Shown here: positions 8,069-17,347 of the stretch, one piece after another
Layout: the number at the start of each line of letters is the position of its first letter
Numbering within the stretch: position 1 is the stretch's first letter
Origin: Methylotetracoccus oryzae
GTDB lineage: Bacteria > Pseudomonadota > Gammaproteobacteria > Methylococcales > Methylococcaceae
Length of the DNA stretch: 64,000 nucleotides
Assembly: GCF_006175985.1 (NCBI RefSeq)
Contig: NZ_SRSH01000003.1
Span: forward strand, 1 to 64,000
Direction: 5' to 3'
Program-made: the position numbers and the translations under genes
The notes under the pieces: model-generated
The model's input: the letters and a program-made list of their open reading frames with translations, nothing else
What the model was told of the DNA's origin: nothing
The model's database searches: none

Positions 8069-9298
8069 ATGTCCGACAGGTTCTATACGGTCCTGGCTGC
8101 GCAGTTCTTTTCCGCGCTGGGTGACAATGCCTTGCTGTTTGCGGCGATCGCGCTGCTGAGATCGCTCGACATGCCCTCCTGGCAGATTCCTGCCCTGCAG
8201 GAGGGCTTCGTGGTGTCATTCATCGCGTTGGCACCGTTCGTGGGGCCGTTTGCCGACGCGCTGCCGAAAGGCCGCGTGATGCTGATCAGCAACACCGTCA
8301 AGATCGTCGGGTGCGGAGCCATGCTGGTCGGGCTGCCCCCGCTGCTGGCCTACGGCTTCGTGGGTATCGGCGCCGCCATGTATTCCCCGGCCAAGTACGG
8401 GATCCTGACCGAATGCCTGCCGCCCGAAAGGCTGGTCTGGGCGAACGGCTGGATGGAGGGCCTGACGGTGGCAGCCATCATACTGGGGGCCATCCTCGGT
8501 GGGCTGCTGATCGGCGATACCGTTCAGGAACGGATCGTGTCCGCGCTGCAAGGCCAGCCCTTTGCGACCGGCATCGACACCGCGCCCGAGTTCGCGATCG
8601 CCGTCGTGCTGGTGATTTATCTGGTGGCCGCGCTGTTCAACCTGTACATCCCCAAGGTGCCTATCGATCACGCCCTCCCGCAACGCACCTTGGGTTTCAT
8701 CGTGCGGGACTTCGCGCAGTCGTTCCTGAAGCTCTGGCGCGACCCGCTCGGCCAGGTGTCGCTGGCGGTGACCACGCTTTTCTGGGGGGCCGGTTCGACG
8801 CTGCGACTGATCATACTGCTGTGGGCTGCGGAGGCGCTGGGCTTCAATCTGGAGCAAGCCACGCAACTGACGGCAGTGGTCGCGGTGGGAATCGGCATCG
8901 GAGCGGCAATAGCCGGTCGTTCCGTACCCTTGGACCATGCCGTCCGGGTGCTTCGGGTCGGTGTTGCGATGGGCTTCACGGTGGCGATCATGGCGCTGGT
9001 TACCGACTGGCGGGTCGCGATCCCGCTGCTCGCGTTGATCGGCGCTCTGGGCGGCTACTTCGTGGTGCCGATGAATGCGCTGCTGCAACATCGCGGGCAT
9101 CTGCTGATGGGCGCAGGACATTCGATCGCGGTGCAAAACTTCAACGAAAACCTCAGCATCCTGATGATGCTCGGGGCTTACAGTCTGATGATCCGGGCCG
9201 GCTGGCCTGTGAACCTGATTGTCGTGGCCTTCGGCCTGACGGTCGCGGGTGCGATGGGATGGCTGACGAAGGTGCACGGTCACGACCAGGACGGCTGA
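8069..9298 (+). CDS. lplT: Lysophospholipid transporter LplT-like MFS protein
   Basis: The protein is 409 residues from ATG 8069; the upstream ATG at 8015 would add a poor N-terminus. RFYTVLAAQFFSALGDNALL is the typical LplT start, and PAKYGILTECLPPERLVWAN is the diagnostic loop of this MFS branch. There are about 12 hydrophobic segments spread over the chain. LplT flips lysophosphatidylethanolamine and similar lipids across the inner membrane for reacylation. In enterobacteria it sits with the acyltransferase gene aas, or the two are fused; no acyltransferase is seen here. It is not part of the sugar operon because of the terminator between them. Confidence 0.85.
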   Translation: MSDRFYTVLAAQFFSALGDNALLFAAIALLRSLDMPSWQIPALQEGFVVSFIALAPFVGPFADALPKGRVMLISNTVKIVGCGAMLVGLPPLLAYGFVGIGAAMYSPAKYGILTECLPPERLVWANGWMEGLTVAAIILGAILGGLLIGDTVQERIVSALQGQPFATGIDTAPEFAIAVVLVIYLVAALFNLYIPKVPIDHALPQRTLGFIVRDFAQSFLKLWRDPLGQVSLAVTTLFWGAGSTLRLIILLWAAEALGFNLEQATQLTAVVAVGIGIGAAIAGRSVPLDHAVRVLRVGVAMGFTVAIMALVTDWRVAIPLLALIGALGGYFVVPMNALLQHRGHLLMGAGHSIAVQNFNENLSILMMLGAYSLMIRAGWPVNLIVVAFGLTVAGAMGWLTKVHGHDQDG

Positions 9299-9334
9299 GC
9301 GTGCGCTCGTTCCGCTAGGTCTAGTGCGACACCT

Positions 9335-10096
9335 CTAGGCTTTCGGCCCGGGACCCTGCCTGAATGGTTCGTCACCTTGCGTTGCCGCGGGCGGTAACAG
9401 GAAATCGGGTCTCGACTGCGCCTCAAGAAAGCCGGCAAAGCGCCTACGGACCGACGGCATCCGGAACAGCATGGCGAGGCTCGTCTTGCTGGTGTTCGTA
9501 ATTAGGGAGGATGGATCGAAGTAGGTCGGGGCATTGTCCGGGGTGAGCACGAAGGGTGGCAGGTCTTCACGGCCGAGCACGTAGCTCATGACCAGCGCGC
9601 CGCTGCGATGATTACCTTCGAGGAACAACTGCGGCTTGCTCAGAATTCGGATGTAGACCCCGGCCGCGCGGGCCCAAACCTCATCGCGAGAATGGTCCTG
9701 GACCCATTCGACGAGGTCACGGATGCCGCCTTCGCGTTCTTCGTAGAAGCGGCGTTCAGTGGCATCGAGATGCGACGCGTAACGCTGCCGCCGGACGCTA
9801 CTCGATCCGACCAGAACCAGGCGATTGATTTCGAGCAGGCAGTTCGATCGCCCCGGTGCGAACAAGTCGACGCCACGTTGTATCAGCCCATCGACGTAGG
9901 CATAAGCTTCCAGCAGGTTGTCGACGACCTCGCTATCGAGGTCATCGCGAGGGACGCACAGGCGCCGGTTGATCTCGTTGAAACGTGCCTGAGTCTGCCG
10001 CAAGGAGCGCGCGATTGCCGACAGATCGAAGCCACGATAAAACCGCATATGCGGCGCTTTGCGGAGCATGCGCTTGGGGTGTGCGGCCATTGCCAT
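9335..10096 (-). CDS. Fic/Doc-like protein with degenerate active-site motif
   Basis: The protein is 253 residues from ATG 10096. Residues about 155-167 read KPQLFLEGNHRSG, which aligns with the Fic core HPFxxGNGR. The phosphate-binding loop GN and the R are kept (G161, N162, R164), but the catalytic His is Q156 and the second Gly is H163. Fic proteins transfer AMP, other nucleotides or phosphates onto target hydroxyls; without the His, canonical AMPylation is doubtful. The rest is helical, as in Fic folds. There is no good ribosome site at 10096, and a different frame upstream (from GTG 10185) is open, so the true N-terminus may be longer or shifted. It lies 115 bp downstream of ppk, same strand. 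Confidence 0.6.
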   Translation of the reverse strand: MAMAAHPKRMLRKAPHMRFYRGFDLSAIARSLRQTQARFNEINRRLCVPRDDLDSEVVDNLLEAYAYVDGLIQRGVDLFAPGRSNCLLEINRLVLVGSSSVRRQRYASHLDATERRFYEEREGGIRDLVEWVQDHSRDEVWARAAGVYIRILSKPQLFLEGNHRSGALVMSYVLGREDLPPFVLTPDNAPTYFDPSSLITNTSKTSLAMLFRMPSVRRRFAGFLEAQSRPDFLLPPAATQGDEPFRQGPGPKA

Positions 10097-10211
10097 TCGT
10101 GTTCATGCCACCATGCGTCCTGCTGGCGGGGATACCACCGTTCGAAAGTGGCGTAATCCTGCGATGGTATCGAATCCTCCGGCACGCGATACAGTCTGTC
10201 CAGCTATGGAG

Positions 10212-12371
10212 TCATTGCGCCCGCGCCAAGGTGCGCTGCATCGTTAGCGCCTGGGTGGGACGTTCCGCATCGCCTTCCGCCGGGCGCCGCTGGACGTAAC
10301 GGCCATCAGCGCCGAGATCCCAGGCCTGGCGGTTGTCGTCCAGCATGATCTGCAGCAGTTCCCGAAGTTCCGTGCTCAGCGCCGGGTCCTCGATGGGCGT
10401 TACGGCTTCGACGCGGCGATCGAGATTTCGCGTCATCCAGTCCGCGCTCCCGATATAGAACTCATCCTGGCCCGCGTTGTGGAAACGGAAGATCCGAGCG
10501 TGTTCGAGATAGCGTCCGATGATGCTGATGACGCGGATGTTCTCGCTGATGCCCGGGATTCCCGGCCGCAGACAGCAGATTCCGCGGATGATCAGATCGA
10601 TCTGCACGCCGGCCTGCGAGGCTTCGTAGAGCAGGCGGATCATCTGCTCGTCGACCAGCGAATTCATCTTCGCGACGATCCGGCCCTCACCGCCGCCGCG
10701 GGCCTGCTCCATCTCGCGCCGGATCAGCGCCTCCATGCCGCTGCGCAGTGTCAACGGAGCCACCAGCAGTTTGCGGTAGTGTTCCTGGCGCGAATAGCCA
10801 GTCAGGTAATTGAACAGGTCGGTCAGATCCTGGCCGAGTTCTTCCCGGCAGCTCAGTAGGCCGAGGTCGGTATAGAGCGTCGCGGTTTTCGGGTTGTAGT
10901 TCCCGGTCCCGATGTGCACATAGCGACGAATCGCCGCGCCTTCCTCGCGCACGACCAGGACGGTCTTGGTATGGGTCTTCAGGCCCATGACGCCGTACAC
11001 GACGTGCACCCCGGCCTCTTCGAGCTTCTTCGCCCAGATGATGTTGTTCTCCTCGTCGAACCGCGCCTTGATCTCGACCAGCACGACGACCTGCTTGCGC
11101 TGCGCTGCCGCCGCGATCAACGCGGCGACGATCGGCGAATCGCCCGAGGTGCGGTACAGCGTCATCTTGATCGCCAGCACCAGCGGATCGTTCGCGGCCT
11201 GCTGGATGAAGGCCTGGACCGATGCGGCAAACGATTCGTAGGGATGATGGACGAGCAAGTCGCCCTTGCGAATCTCGGCAAACAACGCCCCCGGTTGCGG
11301 ACCGGACTCCTCACCCCCCGGTTCCTCGGTCGGATCGTAACGCAGCCGTGGCGGGATGACCCCTGACCAAGGCGGATCCTTCATCTCGGGCAGGGGCATG
11401 GACATGAAGAAAAACAGATCCTTCAGATGGAGCAGACCGTCGATCTCGTAGATGTCCCGGTCGCTGATTTCCAGGTCGGCCATCAGTTTCTCGCGCAGGC
11501 TTTTGGGCATCGTGCGCTCGATCTCGAGCCGGCAGACGAAGCCATCGATCCGGCGTTTGCTGATTTCCTGTTCTATCGCGATCAGCAAATCCTCGGCCTC
11601 GTCTTCCTTGACCGGAAAGTCCGCATCCCTGGTGATCCGGAACAAATGATTGGCCACGAGGCGCATGCCCGGAAACAGCAACTGCAGATTGTTGGCGATC
11701 AACTGCTCCAATGTGACCCCGGCCCAGAGCGTAGGTACAGTCCCGGTCGGCCGCAGCGGCTCCGGCAGGGTCACGAAGCGGGGCAGGGTGTCCGGCACCT
11801 TCACGCGAGCGAGCTTCTGGACCGAGCTGACCGGATCCTCGACGATGACCGCGAGATTAAGGCTCAAATTCGACATTATCGGAAAGGGATGAGCGGCATC
11901 CACGCTCAGTGGCGTCAGCACGGGAAACACGTGCTGCTCGAAATAGGTTTGCAGATGACGTAACTGGGCTGCGTCCAGCGTGTCATAGTCCAGCAGCATT
12001 ACGCCTGCCCCCGCCAGCGCCGGACGCAGGGTGTGCTGGAACAGCCCGTGTTGCGCGGCGACGCTTGCCGCAAGGTGCGTCCGCAGCGCGTCCATCAGGG
12101 CCGTGGGTGTCATGCCGTCGGGCCCCGTGGCGTTGACGCCGGCGGCGATCTGTTCCAGCACGCCGGAGACGCGCACCATGAAATACTCGTCGAGGTTCGA
12201 GCTGAAGATCGCGACGAACTTGAGCCGTTCCAGCAGCGGGGTACGCGGATCGACGGCCTCGTGCAGCACGCGGTCGTTGAAATCGAGCCAACTCAATTCG
12301 CGATTGAGGTAGAGCTTCGGATCGTGCAGATCGATCGGTGTGGTGCTGAGATCATGCATGGCGGGGATCAT
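10212..12371 (-). CDS. ppk: Polyphosphate kinase 1
   Basis: The protein is 719 residues from ATG 12371 (an alternative ATG at 12359 gives 715). LYLNRELSWLDFNDRVLHEA is the conserved N-terminal signature. SSNLDEYFMVRVSG and the autophosphorylated histidine region YVHIGTGNYNPKTA (His about residue 486) identify PPK1, which polymerises ATP gamma-phosphate into polyphosphate at the inner membrane. The C-terminal IGSADWMTRNLDRRVE is the second PLD-like half. The gene follows pgi by 11 nt, so the two are probably cotranscribed. It is near the Pst phosphate importer, which suggests a phosphate-storage neighbourhood. The length is normal. Confidence 0.95.
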   Translation of the reverse strand: MIPAMHDLSTTPIDLHDPKLYLNRELSWLDFNDRVLHEAVDPRTPLLERLKFVAIFSSNLDEYFMVRVSGVLEQIAAGVNATGPDGMTPTALMDALRTHLAASVAAQHGLFQHTLRPALAGAGVMLLDYDTLDAAQLRHLQTYFEQHVFPVLTPLSVDAAHPFPIMSNLSLNLAVIVEDPVSSVQKLARVKVPDTLPRFVTLPEPLRPTGTVPTLWAGVTLEQLIANNLQLLFPGMRLVANHLFRITRDADFPVKEDEAEDLLIAIEQEISKRRIDGFVCRLEIERTMPKSLREKLMADLEISDRDIYEIDGLLHLKDLFFFMSMPLPEMKDPPWSGVIPPRLRYDPTEEPGGEESGPQPGALFAEIRKGDLLVHHPYESFAASVQAFIQQAANDPLVLAIKMTLYRTSGDSPIVAALIAAAAQRKQVVVLVEIKARFDEENNIIWAKKLEEAGVHVVYGVMGLKTHTKTVLVVREEGAAIRRYVHIGTGNYNPKTATLYTDLGLLSCREELGQDLTDLFNYLTGYSRQEHYRKLLVAPLTLRSGMEALIRREMEQARGGGEGRIVAKMNSLVDEQMIRLLYEASQAGVQIDLIIRGICCLRPGIPGISENIRVISIIGRYLEHARIFRFHNAGQDEFYIGSADWMTRNLDRRVEAVTPIEDPALSTELRELLQIMLDDNRQAWDLGADGRYVQRRPAEGDAERPTQALTMQRTLARAQ

Positions 12372-12382
12372 GGCAGTCAGTT

Positions 12383-13972
12383 TTATCGGGAGAGCGACAC
12401 GGAAAGCGTCGAGGGCTGCGCCGGATGGCCTGCGAGGTTGACGCCGCGCCCGTTCGCGGCGAGGTGGCGGACGATTTGGTACACCGTTTCCACCTCGGCC
12501 GCGGCACCGGCGGCCTCGGCCAGCGCATCCAGCCCCATCGGCCCGTTCGCCGCCGTGAGGGCGGACCGAATCCGGCCTTGCAGGTCCAGAATCGCCGCCG
12601 CCGCCTTCTTGCCGGCCTCGACGCCCGGCTGATGGTACGCATTGATATTGATCAGGAACGCGTAGAGCCCAACGGCCCGCTCGTAGAGCGCGATCAGCGC
12701 CCCGACCCGGCACGCATCGACCCGGGGAATCGTCAAGGTGATCGATTCGCGCCCGTTCTCGTACAGCGCCTGGCGGGTACCCAGCAGAAACCCGGTCAGG
12801 AAATCACCCGATGTCGCGCCGGGCCGGACTTCGACCGAGTGACCGGAGCGGTCTTCGAGGACCTCGATGAAGGTCGCGAAGAAGTTCGGTATCCCTTCGC
12901 GCAGTTGCTGCACGTAGGCATGCTGATCGGTCGATCCCTTGTTGCCGTAGACCGCCAGACCCTGGTGCACGACGGCACCGTCGAGGTCCCGTTCCTTGCC
13001 CAGCGACTCCATCACCAGTTGCTGGAGATACCGGCTGAACAGCATCAGGCTGTCCTTGTAAGGCAGGATGACCATGTCCTTTTCGCCCTTACCATTACCC
13101 GCGTGATACCAGCTCAGCGCGAGCAGGGCTGCCGGGTTCCGCCGCATGTCCGGAACACGGGTCGCCGCGTCCATTTCGCGCGCGCCGGCCAGCATGGCGC
13201 GAATATCGATGCCCTGGAGCGCCGCCGCCAACAGGCCCACCGCCGACATCTCGGAGGTCCGTCCGCCAACCCAGTCGAACATCGGGAACTCCCGCAGCCA
13301 GCCTTCGGCATCTTCCAGTTTGTCCATGGCGCTGCCGCGAAGTGTGATGCCGACCGCGTGTCGGGCGAAATCGAGACCCTTCTCGGCGAAGGCCTGCTTC
13401 ACCTCGATCAGTGCGTTATGCGTCTCCGGAGTGCCACCGGATTTGCTGGTGATGATCACCAGCGTGCTGGCGAGCCGGTTGTCCAGGCGTCCCAGGACAC
13501 GGTCGAAGCCGGCCGGATCGGTGTTGTCGATGAAATGAATCGCGCGCGCCGCATGGCATGGGGCGAGGGCTTCGGAGACGAACTGCGGCCCGAGCGCCGA
13601 GCCGCCGATCCCCACTGAGAGGATGTCGGTGAAACGATCGGCCTCCGGGGGGCGGATAGCGCCGGCATCGACGGCGGCGACGAAGTTCTCGATGTCGGCG
13701 AGCGTCGTGACGATCTCCTCGCGGGTGGCCTTGTCTGGCGCGCGATCGGGATCGCGCAGCCAGTAGTGTCCGACCCGCCGGTTCTCGTCCGGGTTGGCGA
13801 TGGCGCCGTCTTCCAGCGCGGCCATGCGTTCGAACGCGTCCGCAAACCTGGGTGCCAGTTGTTCCAGCAAGGTTTCGTCGAACCCGATGCGGCTCACGTC
13901 GACATAGATGCCGAGGCCTTCGTGGAAATAGAGCCAGTCCTGATAGCGCTGCCACAGAGCATTCGGGTTCAT
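12383..13972 (-). CDS. pgi: Glucose-6-phosphate isomerase
   Basis: The protein is 529 residues from ATG 13972, preceded by AAGGAG at good spacing; the longer open frame to 14089 lacks support. Signatures are [17 protein letters not shown] and [11 protein letters not shown] (phosphate binding), [14 protein letters not shown], and [19 protein letters not shown] with the catalytic Glu/His region. The enzyme interconverts glucose-6-phosphate and fructose-6-phosphate. It lies between pyk and ppk on the same strand. The length matches large bacterial PGI proteins of about 530-550 residues. Confidence 0.95.
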   Translation of the reverse strand: MNPNALWQRYQDWLYFHEGLGIYVDVSRIGFDETLLEQLAPRFADAFERMAALEDGAIANPDENRRVGHYWLRDPDRAPDKATREEIVTTLADIENFVAAVDAGAIRPPEADRFTDILSVGIGGSALGPQFVSEALAPCHAARAIHFIDNTDPAGFDRVLGRLDNRLASTLVIITSKSGGTPETHNALIEVKQAFAEKGLDFARHAVGITLRGSAMDKLEDAEGWLREFPMFDWVGGRTSEMSAVGLLAAALQGIDIRAMLAGAREMDAATRVPDMRRNPAALLALSWYHAGNGKGEKDMVILPYKDSLMLFSRYLQQLVMESLGKERDLDGAVVHQGLAVYGNKGSTDQHAYVQQLREGIPNFFATFIEVLEDRSGHSVEVRPGATSGDFLTGFLLGTRQALYENGRESITLTIPRVDACRVGALIALYERAVGLYAFLININAYHQPGVEAGKKAAAAILDLQGRIRSALTAANGPMGLDALAEAAGAAAEVETVYQIVRHLAANGRGVNLAGHPAQPSTLSVSLSR

Positions 13973-14085
13973 AGGATGGTCTCCTTGGGGGATCGTTGAG
14001 GACGGCTTGCGCGTGATGCCGATTCGCGATGGGGCGCCACGGTGACCTCCGGGTGCGCGCCATGTGTTCGCTGCATAGGTCCGGA

Positions 14086-15546
14086 TCAACCCGCTCCGCT
14101 GTGATTGGTCGCGCCAATCGTATGGATTTTCAGGAAATTCGTGCCTTTCGCGTGCCGTGTAGGAATTCCGCCCATGATCAGGATCTTGTCGCCCGCTCCG
14201 GCCATGGACCGTTCGAGCAGATTCACTTCGGCCTGGCGCACCAGGTCCTCGAACGTCTCGACCTGGTGATCGATCAGGATCGGGATCACACCCCAGATCA
14301 GGTTCAGCCGGTGATAGATGCCCCGGTTCGGCGTCAAGGCCACGACGGGCACCGAGGGCCGTTCCTTGGACGCCAGCAGCGCGGTGTAGCCGCTGCTCGT
14401 GAAGGCGACGATCAGGCGGAGCTTCATCGTCTTGTCGATCGCGTTCAGCGCTTCGCTGAGCGCATGGGTTTCGTCACCGTCAGAGGGGGGCAGGGCGGGG
14501 AATTCGATTTCCTTCTCGACCACCCGGGCGATCTTGGCGAGCATCTCGACGGCCTTGACCGGGTATTCGCCCACGGCGGATTCGCCCGAGAGCATCACGG
14601 CATCGGTCCCGTCGACGATCGCATTGGCGACGTCGCTGGCTTCGGCGCGCGTGGGCCGGGGGTTCCGGATCATGCTGTCCAGCATCTGCGTGGCGGTGAT
14701 GGCCGGAATACTCCGGAGGTTACACATGCGGATGATGCGCTTCTGCAGCATCGGCACGCGCTCGGGGCTCATCTCGACGCCCAGGTCGCCACGGGCCACC
14801 ATGATGCCGTCGCTGACCCCGACGATGGCCTCGAGCTTGTCGATCGCCTGCGGCTTTTCGATCTTGGCGATCACGGGGGTGCCGGGATAGCCTTTGCGCG
14901 CCAGGAGTTCCTTCAGCGCGACGACGTCCTCGGCCTTGCGGACGAAACTCAGCGAGATCCAGTCGACCCCTTGCGACAGGCCGAAGTCCAGATCCTTCTC
15001 ATCCTTTGCCGTCATGGCCGGCAACTGCAGCTCCAGCCCAGGGAAGTTCACCCCCTTGCGGCTTTTGAGAATCCCACCCTCGATGACCTCGCACTCCACA
15101 TGCTTGCCGTGGACGTTCCAGACCTTAAGTTCCAGAAGGCCGTCGTCCAGCAGCACCGGTTCGCCGACGGCCGCGTCCTCGGCGAGCAGTTCGTAGTCGA
15201 TCGGGATCGTCCCGGGCTCGCCGTCGAACTCGGCGGCAGGCACCAAGGCGACAGTCTGTCCGTCCCGCAGCTCCATTTCCCCCTGCGGCAGTTGGGCGAC
15301 GCGTACCTTGGGACCCTGCAGGTCCTGCAACAGCGTCATCGGGATGTCCATGTCCGCCGCAACGGACCGGAGCATCGCTATCATCCGTGCGTGGTCGTCG
15401 TAGGTACCATGGGAGAAATTCAGCCGGGCCACGTTCATGCCGGCGAGGATCATGTTGCGAAGAACCTCGGGTGCACTGCTGGCGGGACCGATGGTAGCGA
15501 CGATCTTGGTTCGATGATGCAGCAGAACGTCCGGGCTCAGGGGCAT
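14086..15546 (-). CDS. pyk: Pyruvate kinase
   Basis: The protein is 486 residues. The N-terminal [20 protein letters not shown] and [16 protein letters not shown] are the family start. The active-site signature is [17 protein letters not shown], with Lys acting as acid-base and Glu binding Mg2+. [10 protein letters not shown] and the [20 protein letters not shown] segment complete the barrel. The last 110 residues form the alpha/beta C-terminal domain. It converts PEP and ADP to pyruvate and ATP. It is separated from pgi by 113 bp, same direction, so it may be transcribed separately or with it. The C-terminal [14 protein letters not shown] is typical of the PykA-like branch. Confidence 0.95.
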   Translation of the reverse strand: MPLSPDVLLHHRTKIVATIGPASSAPEVLRNMILAGMNVARLNFSHGTYDDHARMIAMLRSVAADMDIPMTLLQDLQGPKVRVAQLPQGEMELRDGQTVALVPAAEFDGEPGTIPIDYELLAEDAAVGEPVLLDDGLLELKVWNVHGKHVECEVIEGGILKSRKGVNFPGLELQLPAMTAKDEKDLDFGLSQGVDWISLSFVRKAEDVVALKELLARKGYPGTPVIAKIEKPQAIDKLEAIVGVSDGIMVARGDLGVEMSPERVPMLQKRIIRMCNLRSIPAITATQMLDSMIRNPRPTRAEASDVANAIVDGTDAVMLSGESAVGEYPVKAVEMLAKIARVVEKEIEFPALPPSDGDETHALSEALNAIDKTMKLRLIVAFTSSGYTALLASKERPSVPVVALTPNRGIYHRLNLIWGVIPILIDHQVETFEDLVRQAEVNLLERSMAGAGDKILIMGGIPTRHAKGTNFLKIHTIGATNHSGAG

Positions 15547-15666
15547 TGCGGGTGGACTTCCAAAACGACTTGTCGGGTTTCTCAGGGAGACAAGGGGCGG
15601 TCAGTGTTGTGCCGATCTAACGCGGGACGCAGGCGAGCGACGGCGCGCTTTGCGACAGTCCCAGCG

Positions 15667-15876
15667 TTAGCCTTCCTCATCGTCGTCGTCATCGTCTTCC
15701 GGGAACTCGTCCTCGTCGTGTTCGATCAATGCAACCATCGTGTGGTAGAGGGTGCAGACCAGTTCTTCCTGAAACTCGATCATCCAGACCACATTGGGGT
15801 TCTTCGCCGCCTCCGAGGCGATCTCGGCCACCATTTCCATGATCTTCAGACGGTCCTTCTTCGACAAATGGCTCAT
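15667..15876 (-). CDS. Small acidic-tailed protein of unknown function
   Basis: The protein is 69 residues from ATG 15876, with GAGGA 8 nt upstream. It begins MSHLSKKDRLKIMEMVAEIA and ends in a run of Asp/Glu (EDDDDDDEEG). The middle, VVWMIEFQEELVCTLYHTMV, is amphipathic helical. I do not recognise the family. It sits upstream of pyk in the same direction with about 120 bp between, so it could be cotranscribed. The clean ribosome site and strongly biased composition support a real gene. Confidence 0.6.
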   Translation of the reverse strand: MSHLSKKDRLKIMEMVAEIASEAAKNPNVVWMIEFQEELVCTLYHTMVALIEHDEDEFPEDDDDDDEEG

Positions 15877-16006
15877 CGCTAAGTCCTCGGCAATCCCCGC
15901 TAGGGGGTGAGTCAAGATAGGGAAGCGCCTGCGCTTTGCGGCGTACCGCTGCGTGGCTCGGCACAGATTAAACACAGGCCAGTTGTCAGGCGCATGACAC
16001 CGGTGT

Positions 16007-16360
16007 TCAGTCGGGCTCGATCGAGATCAGGTAGGCCACAAGGGCCGTGAAGCCCAGGGCGATCGTCACCACGACCATGAGCACGGGATTCATCCAGGTT
16101 TCCCGGCGACCGCCCTCTACGTGCATGATTTGGCTGGGAAGATCCATATGCTCGCCGTCGAGGATCACCGATCCGTCGACATATTCCTCGTCCGCCGCGT
16201 CCAGGTCGAAATCTTGTTCGAGCGTTGCGGTGTCCGCCAGGAGCGGTGGTGCGGACAACTCTTCCTGCGGCGCGAGGGCGGACGCGAGCCGCTCCCTTTT
16301 CTGCTTCTTGCGCAAGCTCTCTTCGAGCTTGGTGTTCCGCTGCGTCTTCTTCACAGCCAC
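16007..16360 (-). CDS. Single-pass membrane protein of unknown function
   Basis: The protein is 117 residues. The first 35 residues are very basic and coiled ([20 protein letters not shown]), then an acidic linker, and then one C-terminal transmembrane helix, [20 protein letters not shown], at about residues 91-111. The topology is probably cytoplasmic N-terminus with a tail anchor. The ATG at 16360 overlaps the end of corA by 10 nt, so the gene is likely translated together with the magnesium transporter and may act with it. I know no family name for it. Confidence 0.6.
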   Translation of the reverse strand: MAVKKTQRNTKLEESLRKKQKRERLASALAPQEELSAPPLLADTATLEQDFDLDAADEEYVDGSVILDGEHMDLPSQIMHVEGGRRETWMNPVLMVVVTIALGFTALVAYLISIEPD

Positions 16361-17319
16361 TTGATCCTACGCAGGTAGCCATAGATGGCCAGGCCGACTC
16401 CGATCATGGACAGCAGGGCGTAGACGTAACCATAGCGCCAGTTCAACTCCGGCATGTGCTCGAAATTCATGCCGTAGATGCCGGCAATCAACGTCGTCGA
16501 CATCAGGATCGTCGAGATCGAAGTCAGTCGTTTCATGACGGTATTCATGCGGCTGCCCGATACCGACAGGTACGCGTCCATGGCCGATGCGAGAAGGTCG
16601 CGCAAGTTGTCGGCCATATCCGCAACGCGCAGGATGTTGTGGAAGACATCCTGAAAATAGACGTGAGTTTCCCGCGCAAACAGCGGCTGCTCGCGGCGGA
16701 GCAAAAGGTTGAATACGTCGCGCAGCGGCAGCACGCCCCGACGCAGGTACAGAAGTTTCCGCTTGATCAGAAATATCTCGCGCATGACCTCGGGCTGGAG
16801 GTCGACGAAGATGGCATCGACCAGTTCATCGGTCCGCTCGGTCAGGAGATCGAGCAGCGGCATGTAATCGTCGACGATGGCGTCGAACAGCAGATAGGCC
16901 GGCAGGCCGGCACCGTGCTCGGCGCGATCGATCCAGGTCGTCCATTGCCGCCGCACGTTGGCGACAGCCCGAATGGGGCGGCTGTGTACCGTCACCAGGT
17001 AGTTCGCGCCGAGGAACAGGCTCAGTTCGCGGAGTTCGAGCCGATCGTCGGGACCCGCCAGCTCCGCTTCATACACGACGATCAGGTAATAACCGGGATA
17101 CTCTTCGATCTTGGGCCGCTGGTGCCCGCTGCGGCAGTCCTGCAGCGAGAGTGGATGAAAGGAAAATTCCTCGGCCAGGTCGAGGAAGTCGCGACCGGTG
17201 GGATCTTCGACATCGACCCAGACGACCTGTCCGGGGTCCTCGCGCAACTCGCTGATGTCGCGGATGGATACTTCATCCAGGGTTTTGTCGACGGTGTTGA
17301 GACAAAGTGCCGTGATCAT
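16351..17319 (-). CDS. corA: CorA-family magnesium/cobalt transporter
   Basis: The protein is 322 residues from ATG 17319. The signature GMN motif is in [12 protein letters not shown], between two C-terminal transmembrane helices ([17 protein letters not shown] and [21 protein letters not shown]). The N-terminal domain contains [12 protein letters not shown] and [13 protein letters not shown], standard for CorA. The protein forms a pentameric channel for Mg2+ and sometimes Co2+/Ni2+. The short tail KWL after helix 2 is basic, as usual. It follows the ZIP/CNB gene by 28 bp and overlaps the small membrane protein, suggesting a divalent-metal transport unit. Confidence 0.92.
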   Translation of the reverse strand: MITALCLNTVDKTLDEVSIRDISELREDPGQVVWVDVEDPTGRDFLDLAEEFSFHPLSLQDCRSGHQRPKIEEYPGYYLIVVYEAELAGPDDRLELRELSLFLGANYLVTVHSRPIRAVANVRRQWTTWIDRAEHGAGLPAYLLFDAIVDDYMPLLDLLTERTDELVDAIFVDLQPEVMREIFLIKRKLLYLRRGVLPLRDVFNLLLRREQPLFARETHVYFQDVFHNILRVADMADNLRDLLASAMDAYLSVSGSRMNTVMKRLTSISTILMSTTLIAGIYGMNFEHMPELNWRYGYVYALLSMIGVGLAIYGYLRRIKWL

Positions 17320-17347
17320 CGGCGGCAAGCTTCGACGGGCAGATCCT

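Noticed and set aside
9883-10185. Alternative minus-strand frame starting at GTG 10185, in front of the Fic-like gene
   Set aside because: It could supply a longer N-terminus through a frameshift, but after about 40 residues it enters Fic-coding DNA in the wrong register. I left the Fic-like start at 10096 and only flagged the doubt.
14029-15882. Long plus-strand frame opposite pyruvate kinase
   Set aside because: Runs antisense through pyk and the small acidic gene; the minus strand has clear pyruvate kinase motifs.
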